A DNA stretch of 64,000 nucleotides from Catellatospora tritici (GCF_019083965.1 NZ_JAHRCY010000003.1:537368-601367), one strand, 5' to 3'; positions 1-8,551 are shown, numbered from the stretch's first letter. The notes: generated from the letters alone by a model not told the origin. Numbers and translations: made by a program.

Positions 1-492
1 CTGCGTCGGCACGGCCTGGACCGCCGGGACGCGCCGGTGTTCGTGCAGTCGTTCGAGGCGGCCAACCTGCGCCGCCTGCGGTCGGAGTTCCGGGTCAAGG
101 CGCCGCTGGTGTTCCTGGCCGGGGCGGGCACGCCCTTCAACGACCCGCGCCCGTACGCCGACTACCTGTCCCCGGCGGGCCTGGCCGAGCTGGCCACGTT
201 CGCGCAGGGCATCGGGCCGGAGAAGACGATGGTGATCGGGCGGCTGGCCGACGGAACGCTCGGTGAGCCGACGGCACTGATCGCCGACGCGCACCGGGCC
301 GGGCTGAAGGTGCACCCGTACACGTTCCGCGCCGAGAACCAGTTCCTGCCCGTCGACCTGCGCAACGGCACCGTCGCCACCGACTACGGCCGCCTGCTCG
401 ACGAGCTGGCCGCCTATATCGCCGCCGGCGTCGACGGCTTCTTCACCGACAACGCCGACCTCGGCGTCCTCGCCCGCACCCTCGCCGCCTGA
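1..492 (+). CDS. Glycerophosphodiester phosphodiesterase, C-terminal part (5' end outside window)
   Basis: The reading frame is open from base 1 and stops at 490-492, leaving 163 residues of a protein whose start lies upstream. The fragment carries C-terminal TIM-barrel features of GDPD enzymes: a VFVQSFE strand near residue 13, a KVHPYTFR strand, and a closing DGFFTDNADLG segment that corresponds to the last barrel strand and phosphate-binding region. Family members hydrolyse glycerophosphodiesters to glycerol-3-phosphate and an alcohol. The catalytic His/Glu N-terminal half and any signal peptide are outside the window, so cellular location cannot be judged. It is followed by a palindromic repeat and then aroC, so it is probably transcribed independently of the aro operon. 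Confidence 0.85.
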   Translation: MRRHGLDRRDAPVFVQSFEAANLRRLRSEFRVKAPLVFLAGAGTPFNDPRPYADYLSPAGLAELATFAQGIGPEKTMVIGRLADGTLGEPTALIADAHRAGLKVHPYTFRAENQFLPVDLRNGTVATDYGRLLDELAAYIAAGVDGFFTDNADLGVLARTLAA

Positions 493-557
493 CGCTCGCG
501 CCCGGCCGCCCGCCCGCCCAGCCGGGCGGCCGGGCGGGCGGGCGGGTCAAGGTCACC

Positions 558-618
558 CAAGTTGCCGGGCAATCGTGCGTATCTTGCGACCGCATACGCC
601 CGATTGCCCGGCAACTTG
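558..618. repeat. Palindromic element B, copy 1 (upstream of aroC)
   Basis: Perfect 18-bp inverted arms at 558-575 and 601-618 flank a 25-nt centre that itself pairs (GCGTAT 577-582 with ATACGC 594-599), giving one long hairpin. The outer arm sequence (core GTTGCCGGGCAATCG) and the tail ACTTGANCGATCT recur at 17841-17897 with a different centre of the same 25-nt length. The rest of the 493-702 gap shows only G/C-rich filler directly after the glycerophosphodiesterase gene. Both copies stand just before a biosynthetic gene, but no U-run follows, so it is not a standard terminator. Confidence 0.85.
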
Positions 619-702
619 AACGATCTAGGGCGGGCGTCCCGTCTGGTGGCATCGGTGGGGCGCGGGGCGGGGGTGAGCGCGGGGCGTGACAGACTGGTGA
701 TC

Positions 703-1881
703 GTGTTGCGATGGCTGACCGCAGGGGAGTCGCACGGGCCGGCGCTGGTCGCCGTGCTCGACGGAGTGCCCGCCGGAATCGAGATCACCAGTGACGTCAT
801 CGGCGGGGAGCTCGCCCGCCGCCGCCTCGGCTACGGCCGCGGCGCACGGATGGCGTTCGAGCAGGACGTGGTGACGATCATCGGCGGCGTACGCCATGGC
901 CTGACCCTGGGCAGCCCGGTCGCGATCGAGGTCGGCAACTCGGAGTGGCCCAAGTGGCAGACCGTGATGGCCGCCGACCCGGTCGACCCGGAAGTGCTGG
1001 CCGCGCAGTCGCGCAATGCCCCGCTGACCCGGCCCCGCCCCGGCCACGCCGACCTGGCCGGGATGCAGAAGTACGGCCACACCGACGCCCGCCCGATCCT
1101 CGAACGGGCCAGCGCCCGCGAGACCGCCGCCCGCGTCGCCGTCGGCACCGTCGCCAAGGAGCTGCTGCGCCAGGCGTTCGGCATCGAGATCCTGTCCCAC
1201 GTCATCGAGCTGGGCTCGGTCGCGGCCAAGCCCGGCCTGGTGCCGGTGCCCGGCGACACCCCGCGCATCGACGCCGACCCGCTGCGCTGCCTGGATCCGC
1301 AGGCCAGCGAGCGGATGGTCGCCGAGGTCGACGCGGCCAAGCGCGACGCCGACACCCTCGGCGGCATCGTCGAGGTGCTGGCCTACAACGTGCCGCCGGG
1401 CCTGGGCACGCACACCCAGTGGGACCGCAAGCTGGACGCGCGGATCGCGACCGCGCTCATGTCGATCCAGGCCATCAAGGGCGTGGAGATCGGTGACGCG
1501 TTCACCCAGGCCCGTTCGCGCGGCTCGGTGGCGCACGACGAGATCGTGCCGACGCCCGAGGGCGTGAAGCGGGTCACCGACCGGGCCGGTGGCCTGGAGG
1601 GCGGCATCACCTCGGGTGAGCCGCTGCGCGTGCGCGCCGCGATGAAGCCGATCTCGTCGCTGAACCGGGCCCTGTCCACCGTGGACGTCACCACCGGCGA
1701 GGTCGCCACCGCGATCAACCAGCGGTCGGACGTGTGCGCGGTGCCCGCCGCGGCGGTCGTCGCCGAGGCGATGCTGGCGCTGGTGCTGGCCGAGGCGGCC
1801 ACGGAGAAGTTCGGCGGCGACTCGGTGGCCGAGATGCGCCGCAACCTCGCCGGATACCTCGACAACCTGCTGATCCGCTGA
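703..1881 (+). CDS. aroC: Chorismate synthase
   Basis: Converts 5-enolpyruvylshikimate-3-phosphate to chorismate using reduced FMN, the last step of the shikimate pathway. The 392-residue protein begins [16 protein letters not shown]. The GESHG motif (residues 8-12) with its active-site His, the [15 protein letters not shown] and [14 protein letters not shown] segments, and the C-terminal [17 protein letters not shown] region all match the family. The GTG at 703 is chosen because it gives the canonical N-terminus; GTG 697 and an in-frame codon at 562 inside the palindrome are less likely. No clear Shine-Dalgarno is visible, but a CAGACT hexamer at 690-695 lies 7 nt upstream, suggesting a leaderless transcript. 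First gene of aroC-aroK-aroB-aroQ. Confidence 0.96.
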   Translation: MLRWLTAGESHGPALVAVLDGVPAGIEITSDVIGGELARRRLGYGRGARMAFEQDVVTIIGGVRHGLTLGSPVAIEVGNSEWPKWQTVMAADPVDPEVLAAQSRNAPLTRPRPGHADLAGMQKYGHTDARPILERASARETAARVAVGTVAKELLRQAFGIEILSHVIELGSVAAKPGLVPVPGDTPRIDADPLRCLDPQASERMVAEVDAAKRDADTLGGIVEVLAYNVPPGLGTHTQWDRKLDARIATALMSIQAIKGVEIGDAFTQARSRGSVAHDEIVPTPEGVKRVTDRAGGLEGGITSGEPLRVRAAMKPISSLNRALSTVDVTTGEVATAINQRSDVCAVPAAAVVAEAMLALVLAEAATEKFGGDSVAEMRRNLAGYLDNLLIR

Positions 1882-1892
1882 GGAGGACCCCC

Positions 1893-2399
1893 GTGACCAA
1901 GCCGTTGTGCGTGCTCGTCGGCGCGCCCGGAGCGGGCAAGACCACCGTCGGGCAGCTGCTGGCACAGCAGTACGGGGTCGCGTTCCGCGACACCGACGCC
2001 GACATCGAGGCGGCCGCGGGCAAGCCCATCTCCGACATCTTCATCGACGAGGGCGAGCCGCACTTCCGCGAGCTGGAGTCGGCGGCGCTGGCCGCGGCGC
2101 TGGCCGAGCACGACGGCGTGCTGGCGCTGGGCGGCGGCGCGGTGCTGGCCGAGGCCAACCGAGCGCTGCTCGCCGGGCACACGGTGGCGTACCTGAGCGT
2201 GGAGCTGTCCGACGCGGTGCAGCGGATCGGGCTGGGCGCGGGACGGCCGCTGCTGGCCCTGAATCCGCGTGCCACGCTGCGGTTCCTGCTCGACCAGCGA
2301 CGGCCGCTCTATCAGGAGGTCGCGACGGTCACCGTGGTCACCGACGGGCGCGGCCCGGAGGAGATCGCGCAGGAGCTGTCCGAGCTGCTGAAGGGCTGA
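1893..2399 (+). CDS. aroK: Shikimate kinase
   Basis: Phosphorylates shikimate at the 3-OH with ATP. The 168-residue protein has a P-loop GAPGAGKTT at residues 10-18, the shikimate-binding DTD with Asp35, a GGG motif (LALGGGAVL) and a lid Arg in GAGRPLL, and is of normal family length. The GTG start at 1893 follows a strong AGGAGG (1881-1886) with 6-nt spacing, 11 nt after the aroC stop, so translation is coupled within the aro operon. aroB follows within 5 nt. Confidence 0.95.
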   Translation: MTKPLCVLVGAPGAGKTTVGQLLAQQYGVAFRDTDADIEAAAGKPISDIFIDEGEPHFRELESAALAAALAEHDGVLALGGGAVLAEANRALLAGHTVAYLSVELSDAVQRIGLGAGRPLLALNPRATLRFLLDQRRPLYQEVATVTVVTDGRGPEEIAQELSELLKG

Positions 2400-2404
2400 G
2401 ACGC

Positions 2405-3481
2405 GTGAGCGAGGACATCCGCATCCCGGTCGGCGGTGAGCGGCCGTACGAGGTGGTCGTCGGCGACGACGTGCTCGGCGAGCTGCCCGGCCTGGTCAAG
2501 GGCGCGGCCCGGGTGGCCGTGCTGCACCCCGCGCCAGTGCGCGGCTGGGCCGACCGGGTCCGGGACGTGCTCGCCGCCGCGGGCGTCGAGGTGACCATGA
2601 TCGAGGTGCCCGACGCCGAGGCGGGCAAGACCGTCGAGGTGGCCCAGCGCTGCTGGGAGGAGCTGGGCGCGGCGCAGTTCACCCGCTCCGACGCGGTCGT
2701 CGGCGTGGGCGGCGGCGCCGCCACCGACCTGGCCGGGTTCGTCGCCGCCTGCTGGCTGCGCGGCGTGGCCTGGGTGCCGGTCTCCACCAGCGTCAACGGC
2801 ATGGTCGACGCGGCCGTCGGCGGCAAGACCGGGGTGAACACCGCCGCCGGGAAGAACCTGGTCGGCGCGTTCTACCCGCCCGCCGGGGTGCTGTGCCCGG
2901 TGCCCGCGCTGGCCACGCTGCCCGACGCGCAGCTGCGCGCCGGGATGGCCGAGGTGGTCAAGGGCGGCTTCATCGCCGACCCGGTGATCCTCGACCTGAT
3001 CGAGGCCGACCCGGTGGCGGCGCTGGACCCGGCCGGGCCGGTGCTGCGCGAGCTGATCGCCCGCAAGATCAGCGTCAAGGCCCGGGTCGTGGGCGAGGAC
3101 CTGCGCGAGTCCGGCCTGCGCGAGATCCTGAACTACGGCCACACGCTCGGGCACGCCGTCGAGCGGCTGGAGGCGTACCGCTGGTCGCACGGGCACGCCG
3201 TCAGCGTCGGCCTGGTGTACGCGGCACGCCTGGGCGTGCTGACCGGCCGCCTCACCGAGGCCGACGAGCAGCGCCACCGCGACATCCTGCGCTCGCTCGA
3301 CCTGCCCGTCACCTACCATGCCGGAGCCTGGGACGAACTGCGCGCGGTGATGTCGGTGGACAAGAAGGCGCGCGGCCGGGCACTGCGGTTCGTGCTGCTC
3401 GACGGCGTCGGCCGCCCGGTGACCGTGCCCATCGACGACGAGGCGCTGCTGGCGCGGGCCTATGCCGCCGTCACCCCCTGA
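2405..3481 (+). CDS. aroB: 3-dehydroquinate synthase
   Basis: NAD- and divalent-metal-dependent cyclisation of DAHP to 3-dehydroquinate, second step of the shikimate pathway. The 358-residue protein shows the nucleotide-binding [13 protein letters not shown] near residues 97-109, the active-site segment [15 protein letters not shown], and the metal ligands in [11 protein letters not shown] (His246 and His250). The segment before the catalytic loop reads VSTSVNGM where many homologues have PTTLLGM, so 3-dehydroquinate synthase is assigned on the whole pattern rather than that strip. GTG 2405 lies 5 nt after the aroK stop, within the operon. Cytosolic. Confidence 0.95.
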   Translation: MSEDIRIPVGGERPYEVVVGDDVLGELPGLVKGAARVAVLHPAPVRGWADRVRDVLAAAGVEVTMIEVPDAEAGKTVEVAQRCWEELGAAQFTRSDAVVGVGGGAATDLAGFVAACWLRGVAWVPVSTSVNGMVDAAVGGKTGVNTAAGKNLVGAFYPPAGVLCPVPALATLPDAQLRAGMAEVVKGGFIADPVILDLIEADPVAALDPAGPVLRELIARKISVKARVVGEDLRESGLREILNYGHTLGHAVERLEAYRWSHGHAVSVGLVYAARLGVLTGRLTEADEQRHRDILRSLDLPVTYHAGAWDELRAVMSVDKKARGRALRFVLLDGVGRPVTVPIDDEALLARAYAAVTP

Positions 3482-3500
3482 GCAGGCTGGGAGCGCCGAC

Positions 3501-3935
3501 ATGAAGGTGTACGTACTCAACGGAGTCAACCTCGGCCGCCTCGGCACCCGCCAGGTCGACGTGTACGGCATGACGTCGTACGCGGGCCTGGTCGAGCTGT
3601 GTGAGAAGACCGGGGCGCTGCTGGGGCTGGACGTCGAGTGCCGCCAGACCGACAGCGAGGCCGAGCTGGTGGGCTGGCTGCACCAGGCCGCCGACGAGCG
3701 GGCCGCGGTGCTGCTCAACCCGGGCGCCTGGAGCCACTACTCGTACGCGGTGCGCGACGCCTGCGCCATGCTCAACGGTCCGCTGGTCGAGGTGCACATC
3801 TCCAACATCCACGCCCGCGAGGAGTTCCGGCACCACTCGGTCATCTCGGCGGTGGCCACCGGCGTCATCTGCGGCCTCGGCGTGGACGGTTACCGGCTGG
3901 CGCTGGAGCACCTGTTCAACCGCCTCAACGCGTAG
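3501..3935 (+). CDS. aroQ: 3-dehydroquinate dehydratase, type II
   Basis: Dehydrates 3-dehydroquinate to 3-dehydroshikimate. Its 144-residue length and the motifs [20 protein letters not shown] (catalytic Tyr near residue 22), [15 protein letters not shown] and SNIHARE (catalytic His) define the small dodecameric type II enzyme. The ATG at 3501 is preceded by GGGAG at 3489-3493. It ends the aro operon and converges with the lipoprotein gene on the other strand only 3 nt away, with no visible terminator between them. Confidence 0.95.
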   Translation: MKVYVLNGVNLGRLGTRQVDVYGMTSYAGLVELCEKTGALLGLDVECRQTDSEAELVGWLHQAADERAAVLLNPGAWSHYSYAVRDACAMLNGPLVEVHISNIHAREEFRHHSVISAVATGVICGLGVDGYRLALEHLFNRLNA

Positions 3936-3938
3936 CCG

Positions 3939-4484
3939 TCAGCGTAGCTTCGCGGCGGCGGCGGGCAGGGTGCCCGGCGACGGTCCCGCGCGGGTGCCCA
4001 CGGGTGTGACCGCGAACCACCTGCCGTCCAGGCCGTGGCCGAAGGTGTCGCCGGGCATGCGGTCGCCGCGGTAGCCGTACAGCGGCCAGCCTGCCAGGGT
4101 GAGCTGGTAGCCCCCGTCGGGGCGCAGCACCGAGCCGATGAGCTGCCGGTCGATGCCCTCGACCCGCACCGGGTCGGTGGCGGGCACCGGCAGCCAGCCC
4201 GCCACACACTCGTCCACGCACACCGCGCGCGAAGGCGCGGCCGAGTCGCCGTCATAGCGGTAGAGCACGTACCCCTGCACGTCGATGACGATCCAGCCCA
4301 GGGTGTCGGAGCGGATCCCGAACAGCGCCGGGTGCGGCGGGGAGGCCCGCGGCGGTGACGGCTGGGCGGTCGGGGCGGTCGGCGAGGTACTGTCGCAACC
4401 CGCCAACACGGCTATGAGCAGCGACAACGTCGCCGCCAGGGCGCGGCGCGCGACCGGGCCCACCGTTTCCACCGGGTTACTCAT
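3939..4484 (-). CDS. Lipoprotein with COG4315/PF03640-type secreted repeats
   Basis: A 181-residue secreted lipoprotein. Residues 1-30 form a lipoprotein signal (Arg13-Arg14, hydrophobic stretch, LAGC with the lipidated Cys30), followed by a Pro/Ser/Ala linker to about residue 52. The mature part carries the pattern GWIVIDVQGYVLYRYDGD ... C..EC...W.P and a second unit LAGWPLYGYRGDRMPGDTFG, typical of the small extracytoplasmic repeat family PF03640, whose function is unknown. The ATG at 4484 is used because it gives the intact signal peptide; the open frame further upstream is antisense to other genes. Divergent from the substrate-binding lipoprotein that starts 54 bp away. Confidence 0.8.
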   Translation of the reverse strand: MSNPVETVGPVARRALAATLSLLIAVLAGCDSTSPTAPTAQPSPPRASPPHPALFGIRSDTLGWIVIDVQGYVLYRYDGDSAAPSRAVCVDECVAGWLPVPATDPVRVEGIDRQLIGSVLRPDGGYQLTLAGWPLYGYRGDRMPGDTFGHGLDGRWFAVTPVGTRAGPSPGTLPAAAAKLR

Positions 4485-4538
4485 CCAATCCTCACGCACG
4501 TCGGTGCAGGATTGGCACCTTACGGGAGAAGGAGGGCT

Positions 4539-5690
4539 GTGCGAACCCCGGCTGTGCGTACCCGCTGGACCCTGACGGCGCTGCTCGGGCTGGCCGCGCT
4601 GGCCGGCTGTGACGCCGCCGCGCCGGTGGCCGCCCAGCCTGCCGCCTGCGACCGGGCGGTGGCGGTGTTCGGGCCGCTCAGCGGGGACTCGGCCGACCTG
4701 GGCGGCAACATCCGCTCCGGCGCGGCGCTGGCCTTCGCCGAGTACAACCAGCGCCACCCCGACTGCCAGGCGCGGCTGCTGGACTTCGACTCCCAGGCCG
4801 ACCCGAAGCAGGCCCCGGCGCTGGCCCAGCGGCTGGTGGCCGATCCGCGCATCGTCGGCGTGATCGGTCCGGCGTTCTCCGGGGAGTCGGAGGCGGCCGG
4901 GCCGCTGCTGGCCCAGGGCGGCGTCCCGATCCTCACCACCTCGGCCACCCGTACCAACCTCAGCCTGCGCGGCTGGGCCACCTTCCACCGGCTGCTCGGC
5001 AACGACGCGGCCCAGGGCCCGGCCGCGGCCCGCTACATCGACGCGGTGCTGCGCGGGCGCAAGGTCTTCGTCATCGACGACGGCGGCGCGTACGGTCAGG
5101 GCCTGGCCGACGAGGTCGCCGCGACGCTGAGCGGGCGGGTGGTGCAGCGGGCCGTGGTCGCGCCCCGGCAGCTCGACTTCTCGGCCGTGGTCAGCCAGAT
5201 CCACTCCGCCGGGGCCGACGTGGTCTTCTACGGCGGCTACTACTCCGGCGCGGGCACGCTGCTGCACGCCATGCGCCAGGCCGGGGTGAAGGCGGTGTTC
5301 GTGGCCGGCGACGGCGTCAAGGACGCGGGCTTCATCCGCGCCGCGGGCGTCACCGCGGCCCAGGGCGCCATCATCACCTGTGCCTGCCTGCCGCCCGAGC
5401 GGGCGTCGGGCGGCTTTCCGGAGCGCTACCGCGCCGCGTTCGGCCGCGACGCCGCGACCTACAGCGCGGAGGCGTACGACGCCGCCACCATCCTGCTGTC
5501 CGGCCTCGAAGCCGGGCACACCGACCGCGACGCGCTGGAGCGCTGGGTCGACGCCTACACCGCCGACGGCGTCACCGGTCGCATCCAGTTCACCCCACAG
5601 GGGGAACTGGTCGACGGGGCGGTGGTCGTCTGGGCGTACCGCGTCCACGACGGCCTCGTCACCACCGACCAGCAGATCCCGAAGCCCTGA
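4539..5690 (+). CDS. Substrate-binding lipoprotein, Leu/Ile/Val-binding family (orphan)
   Basis: A 383-residue periplasmic-binding-protein-like lipoprotein. The signal is VRTPAVRTRWTLTALLGLAA followed by LAGC with lipid Cys24. The mature protein has the type I fold pattern of branched-chain amino-acid binding proteins: VAVFGPLSGDSADLGGNIRSGA, DFDSQADPKQAPALAQRLV, GVIGPAFSGES, VFVIDDGGAYGQGL and VFYGGYYSGAG. No ABC permease or ATPase lies near, so it may be a sensor or an orphan binding protein rather than a transporter subunit. GTG 4539 follows GGAGAAGGAGGG at 4525-4536. The next gene starts 18 nt downstream with its own ribosome-binding site, implying a two-gene operon with the WhiA-like protein. 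The ligand cannot be assigned. Confidence 0.85.
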   Translation: MRTPAVRTRWTLTALLGLAALAGCDAAAPVAAQPAACDRAVAVFGPLSGDSADLGGNIRSGAALAFAEYNQRHPDCQARLLDFDSQADPKQAPALAQRLVADPRIVGVIGPAFSGESEAAGPLLAQGGVPILTTSATRTNLSLRGWATFHRLLGNDAAQGPAAARYIDAVLRGRKVFVIDDGGAYGQGLADEVAATLSGRVVQRAVVAPRQLDFSAVVSQIHSAGADVVFYGGYYSGAGTLLHAMRQAGVKAVFVAGDGVKDAGFIRAAGVTAAQGAIITCACLPPERASGGFPERYRAAFGRDAATYSAEAYDAATILLSGLEAGHTDRDALERWVDAYTADGVTGRIQFTPQGELVDGAVVVWAYRVHDGLVTTDQQIPKP

Positions 5691-5708
5691 GCACGAGAGG
5701 AGCCCGAC

Positions 5709-6323
5709 GTGGCCACCACCCTGATCGCGACCGCTCCACCGAGCACCGCGCAGGCGCTGCACCAGGCGCTGGCCGATGCCCCCGGCGGGGCGTACCCGCT
5801 GCTGGAGGCGGCACTGGGCTGGCACGAGCTGCGCCCGTCCGGCTGGCACCGCACCGACGCGCCCGCCCGCGCCACCGCCGTCGCACAGGTCCCCACCGAG
5901 GTCGCCGCGACCCGGCTGGCGAGCCTGCTGTCCACGCTGACCTGGGCCAGTGTCGCCCCGGCCGGAGCCGGCTGGCGGGTGGAGGTGCCGGTCGGGTCGT
6001 ATCACCGGATCACCCGCGCGCTGACCGGCGCCTGGCGCAGCCGCGAACACGTCCTGGCCACGCCCGGCCGGGGGATGGAAGGGCACCAGGCCGCGATCGG
6101 GTTGTGGCGGATGGCGCTGCTGGTCGGCTCGCCCGAGCTGCATCCGGGGGCGCTGGCGGTGCGGGTCGGCTCGCCCGCGACCGCGCAGATCCTGGTCGTG
6201 GCGGCGCGACGGCTCGGGCTGACCGCCCTGTCCGACGGCCCGTGCGACGGCCGCCACGCGGTCCGCGTCCTCGGCCGCGACCACGTCCACCAGCTCCTCG
6301 GCGAAGCCACCGCCCGCCGCTGA
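5709..6323 (+). CDS. WhiA-like protein lacking the C-terminal helix-turn-helix domain
   Basis: A 204-residue cytosolic protein, GTG start at 5709 behind GAGAGGAG. Residues from about 60 to 200 resemble, by eye, the LAGLIDADG-like part of sporulation regulator WhiA: a segment about T-A-x-R-L-A-S-L-L followed by WRVEVPVGSYHRITRAL, then GLWRMALLVGSPELHPG-ALAVRVGSPATAQILVVAA-RRLGLTA, matching the order and spacing of WhiA's AAWRGAFLAHGSLTEPG ... CPGPEAALALVGAARRLGI strand-helix units. The WhiA C-terminal DNA-binding helix-turn-helix (about 120 residues) is absent, and the protein ends soon after the second unit. It could be a WhiA-derived ligand-binding or dimerisation module, or an unrelated look-alike. 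It is co-transcribed with the orphan binding lipoprotein. Confidence 0.55.
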   Translation: MATTLIATAPPSTAQALHQALADAPGGAYPLLEAALGWHELRPSGWHRTDAPARATAVAQVPTEVAATRLASLLSTLTWASVAPAGAGWRVEVPVGSYHRITRALTGAWRSREHVLATPGRGMEGHQAAIGLWRMALLVGSPELHPGALAVRVGSPATAQILVVAARRLGLTALSDGPCDGRHAVRVLGRDHVHQLLGEATARR

Positions 6324-6389
6324 CCTGGTACACGGGACGGCGGCTCCACCGGACCGGCTCCGGGCGGACCGGCTCCGCACCCCCCTAGC

Positions 6390-6454
6390 ATCGACGCTGG
6401 CCTATCTGGAAGACGATTCTCGTGGAAATGTCCTCTGGATAGGCCAGTGTCGAT
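6390..6454. repeat. Palindromic element A, copy 1
   Basis: Inverted arms at 6390-6409 and 6435-6454 (core CTGGCCTAT...ATAGGCCAG, ends ATCGAC/GTCGAT) separated by 25 nt. The same element recurs at 25511-25575 and 36616-36680. Located between the 3' ends of two convergent genes (WhiA-like and sensor kinase), where it may also act as a transcriptional barrier, though no U-run follows. Confidence 0.85.
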
Positions 6455-6477
6455 TGAAAACAGGACGGGGACGGCGG

Positions 6478-7770
6478 TCAGCGGGGCGGGTCGGGTGGGA
6501 GGGTGAGCACGGCTTCCGTGCCGCCGTCGGGGGACCGTTGCAGGCGCAGGGTGCCGCCGTGCAGCTCGGCGACCCAGCGCGCGATGGCCAGCCCCAGCCC
6601 GGTGCCGCCCGTCGCGCCTGGCCGGAACCGCTGCCCGGCTTCCACGTCCTCGCCCATCCCGGCCCCGGAGTCGCGCACCGTGATGACTCCGTCGTGCACC
6701 GCCAGCGAGATCGCGGCGGGCGCGTCCCCGGCCCGGCCGTGCTGCACCGCGTTGTGGATCAGGTTGCGCAGCGCGATGCGGACCAGGGTGGGGTCACCGG
6801 AGGCGACCGTGGCAGCGGTGTCGGCGACCGCGGTGTGCGGCGGCTGTACGGTCTCGGCCAGCACCTCCTCGGCGAGCTGGTCGAGGCGGAAGCGCTGGCG
6901 TTCCAGGTGCCGCAGGCCCGCGACCAGCCGGGCCCGGGTGAGCAGCGCGGCGACGGAGTCGGTGAGCCGGTCGGTGGCGCCGATGACCCGGCGCAGCGCC
7001 TCGGGTTGCGCCCTCGGGTCGGCCAGCGCCGACTCGGACACGGCCCGGATCACCGTCAGCGGCGTACGCAGTTCGTGCGCGGCGTCGGCGACGAAGCGCT
7101 CCTGCTGGGTGAGCGCGTCGGCGATGGGCTGGGTGCCGCGGCGGGCCAGCATCCAGCCGCCGAGGCAGGTCATCGCGGTGAACGCGGTGCCGCCCACGAC
7201 CAGGGCCAGCGCGAGCTTGCGGTGCGCGGTCTGGCCGGGGCTGGGGTCGGCCACGGCGATCACGGTCCCGGCGACGGCGTCGGTGTCGGTGTGCCGGAAC
7301 GGCACCGCGAGCAGGTGGACGACCTCGTCGCGCTCGTCGGCGACGGTCGCGACGGCGTCGACGGCGGTGCGGCGCACCTGGCGGGCGGGGCCGATCAGGG
7401 TGTCGGGCGGGATCACGGCCAGGTGGGCGGGGTGGGCGAAGACCAGGCTGAGATCGGTGCGGTCGGCCTCGTACACGAAGACGGCGGTGGAGCCCTGGGC
7501 GACCGCGTTGTCGAACAGCTTGTCCAGGCGCAGCACGCCGGAGTCGTAGTACAGCAGCGCGACGGCGGTGCCCGCGGTGCGGTGCAGGTCGGCGGTGACC
7601 GCCTCGGCGCGTTGGCGCTCGTCCACGACCAGGGCGACCGCGCCCATCCCGGCCAGGCCGATCAGGTTGAGCGCCAGCAGCAGCCCGGTCAGCCGCAGGC
7701 GCAGGCTGAACAGCCGCTCGGCGGTCTGCAACTGCCGCCCGGTGCCCGGGGGGCGGGCGGTGCGCCTCAT
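6478..7770 (-). CDS. Two-component sensor histidine kinase
   Basis: A 430-residue membrane kinase. TM1 spans about residues 28-49, an extracytoplasmic sensor region 50-184 follows, TM2 spans about 185-208, and then comes the HisKA phosphoacceptor DAAHELRTPL with His232. The linker between TM2 and His232 is only about 23 residues, so a HAMP domain is missing or very short. The ATPase domain shows NLIHNAVQHG (N box), DSGAGM (G1) and GTGLGLAIA (G2). The start ATG at 7770 overlaps the stop of the response regulator (ATGA), so the pair is translated together and most likely forms a cognate system. The signal is unknown; proximity to an orphan binding lipoprotein invites the guess of a shared ligand. 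Confidence 0.93.
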   Translation of the reverse strand: MRRTARPPGTGRQLQTAERLFSLRLRLTGLLLALNLIGLAGMGAVALVVDERQRAEAVTADLHRTAGTAVALLYYDSGVLRLDKLFDNAVAQGSTAVFVYEADRTDLSLVFAHPAHLAVIPPDTLIGPARQVRRTAVDAVATVADERDEVVHLLAVPFRHTDTDAVAGTVIAVADPSPGQTAHRKLALALVVGGTAFTAMTCLGGWMLARRGTQPIADALTQQERFVADAAHELRTPLTVIRAVSESALADPRAQPEALRRVIGATDRLTDSVAALLTRARLVAGLRHLERQRFRLDQLAEEVLAETVQPPHTAVADTAATVASGDPTLVRIALRNLIHNAVQHGRAGDAPAAISLAVHDGVITVRDSGAGMGEDVEAGQRFRPGATGGTGLGLAIARWVAELHGGTLRLQRSPDGGTEAVLTLPPDPPR

Positions 7771-8432
7771 CCGTCGAGGTCCACGCGGTAGCCGGTGCCC
7801 CGTACGGTGGTGATCACGGGCGGGTCGCCGAGCTTGCGCCGCAGCTGTCCGACGACCACGTCCACGACGTTGGAGGCCGGGTCGGCCAGCTCGTCCCAGC
7901 AGTGTTCGAGCAGGTCGGTGCGGCTGACCACGGCTGGCCTGCGCACCAGCAGCAGCTCCAGCACCGAGAACTCCTTGGGCGTGAGCGTCAGCAGGATGCC
8001 GTCGCGGCGCACCTCGCGCCGGGCCGTGTCGACCTCGACGTCCCCGACGCGCAGCACCGGCGCGACCGTGCTGCCCCGGCGGCGGCACAGCGCCCGCACT
8101 CGCAGCACCAACTCGGCGGCGACGAACGGCTTGACCACGTAGTCGTCGGCGCCCGCCTCGAACCCGGCGAGCCGGTCGGTGACGTCGTCGAGCGCGGTCA
8201 GCATCAGCGCCGGTACGGCCAGGCCCGCCTGGCGCCGCCGCCGCAGCTGCCCGGCCGAGTCGCCCTCGGGCAGGATCCGGTCCAGCACCAGGCAGTCGTA
8301 GTCGTTGACACTCATCCGCAGGTCGGCCTGGCTCCAGTCAGCGGCCTGGTCCACGGCGAAGCCCACCGAGCGCAGCGCGGTGACGACCACGCCGCGCACC
8401 TCCGGATCGTCCTCGACCACCAGCACCCGCAC
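7767..8432 (-). CDS. Response regulator, OmpR/PhoB family
   Basis: A 221-residue transcription factor with a REC domain (acidic pair Asp8-Asp9, phosphoacceptor Asp51 in LVLDRILPEG, LTALDD switch segment, KPF lysine in ADDYVVKPF) and a winged-helix output domain (EFSVLELLLVRRPAVVSR ... NVVDVVVGQLRRKLG ... VRGTGYRVD). The GTG start at 8432 has no obvious Shine-Dalgarno. A TGTAAC hexamer (reverse strand, 8442-8447) lies 9 nt upstream. It precedes and overlaps the kinase gene by 4 bp. Targets unknown; the operon itself is the first candidate. Confidence 0.94.
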   Translation of the reverse strand: MRVLVVEDDPEVRGVVVTALRSVGFAVDQAADWSQADLRMSVNDYDCLVLDRILPEGDSAGQLRRRRQAGLAVPALMLTALDDVTDRLAGFEAGADDYVVKPFVAAELVLRVRALCRRRGSTVAPVLRVGDVEVDTARREVRRDGILLTLTPKEFSVLELLLVRRPAVVSRTDLLEHCWDELADPASNVVDVVVGQLRRKLGDPPVITTVRGTGYRVDLDG

Positions 8433-8500
8433 GGGCGCGAGGTTACACAGGTCGCCCAGGGCCGGGCCACCCGTGCCGAGCGCGTGAGATCACGGGCCGG

Positions 8501-8539
8501 TAAACTCGTCTGGTCTGTTCTTTCTCAACTAACTGATCA
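8501..8539 (+). promoter_or_regulatory. Putative efp promoter and shared upstream motif
   Basis: In the 119-bp gap before efp a TAAACT -10-like hexamer sits at 8501-8506, without a good -35. The motif TCAACTAACTGATCA at 8525-8539 closely matches TCAACTAAGCTGATCA at 10367-10382 in the bldD-pyrR intergenic region. The remainder of the gap carries no feature I can name. Confidence 0.35.
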
Positions 8540-8551
8540 TGTAATGGGAGC

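Noticed and set aside
562..702. N-terminal extension of aroC starting inside palindromic element B (MPGNRAY...)
   Set aside because: The extension is translated from the palindrome, is absent from the family, and the conserved N-terminus starts at 703.
625..1965. Long open frame antisense to aroC, and similar antisense frames opposite carB, ribBA, priA, pheT and argJ
   Set aside because: They are Arg/His/Ala-rich, lack recognisable domains, and exist because GC-rich codons of the true genes leave few stops on the other strand.
5709..6323. LAGLIDADG homing endonuclease
   Set aside because: No LAGLIDADG catalytic motif or acidic active-site residues; the resemblance is to the WhiA module only.
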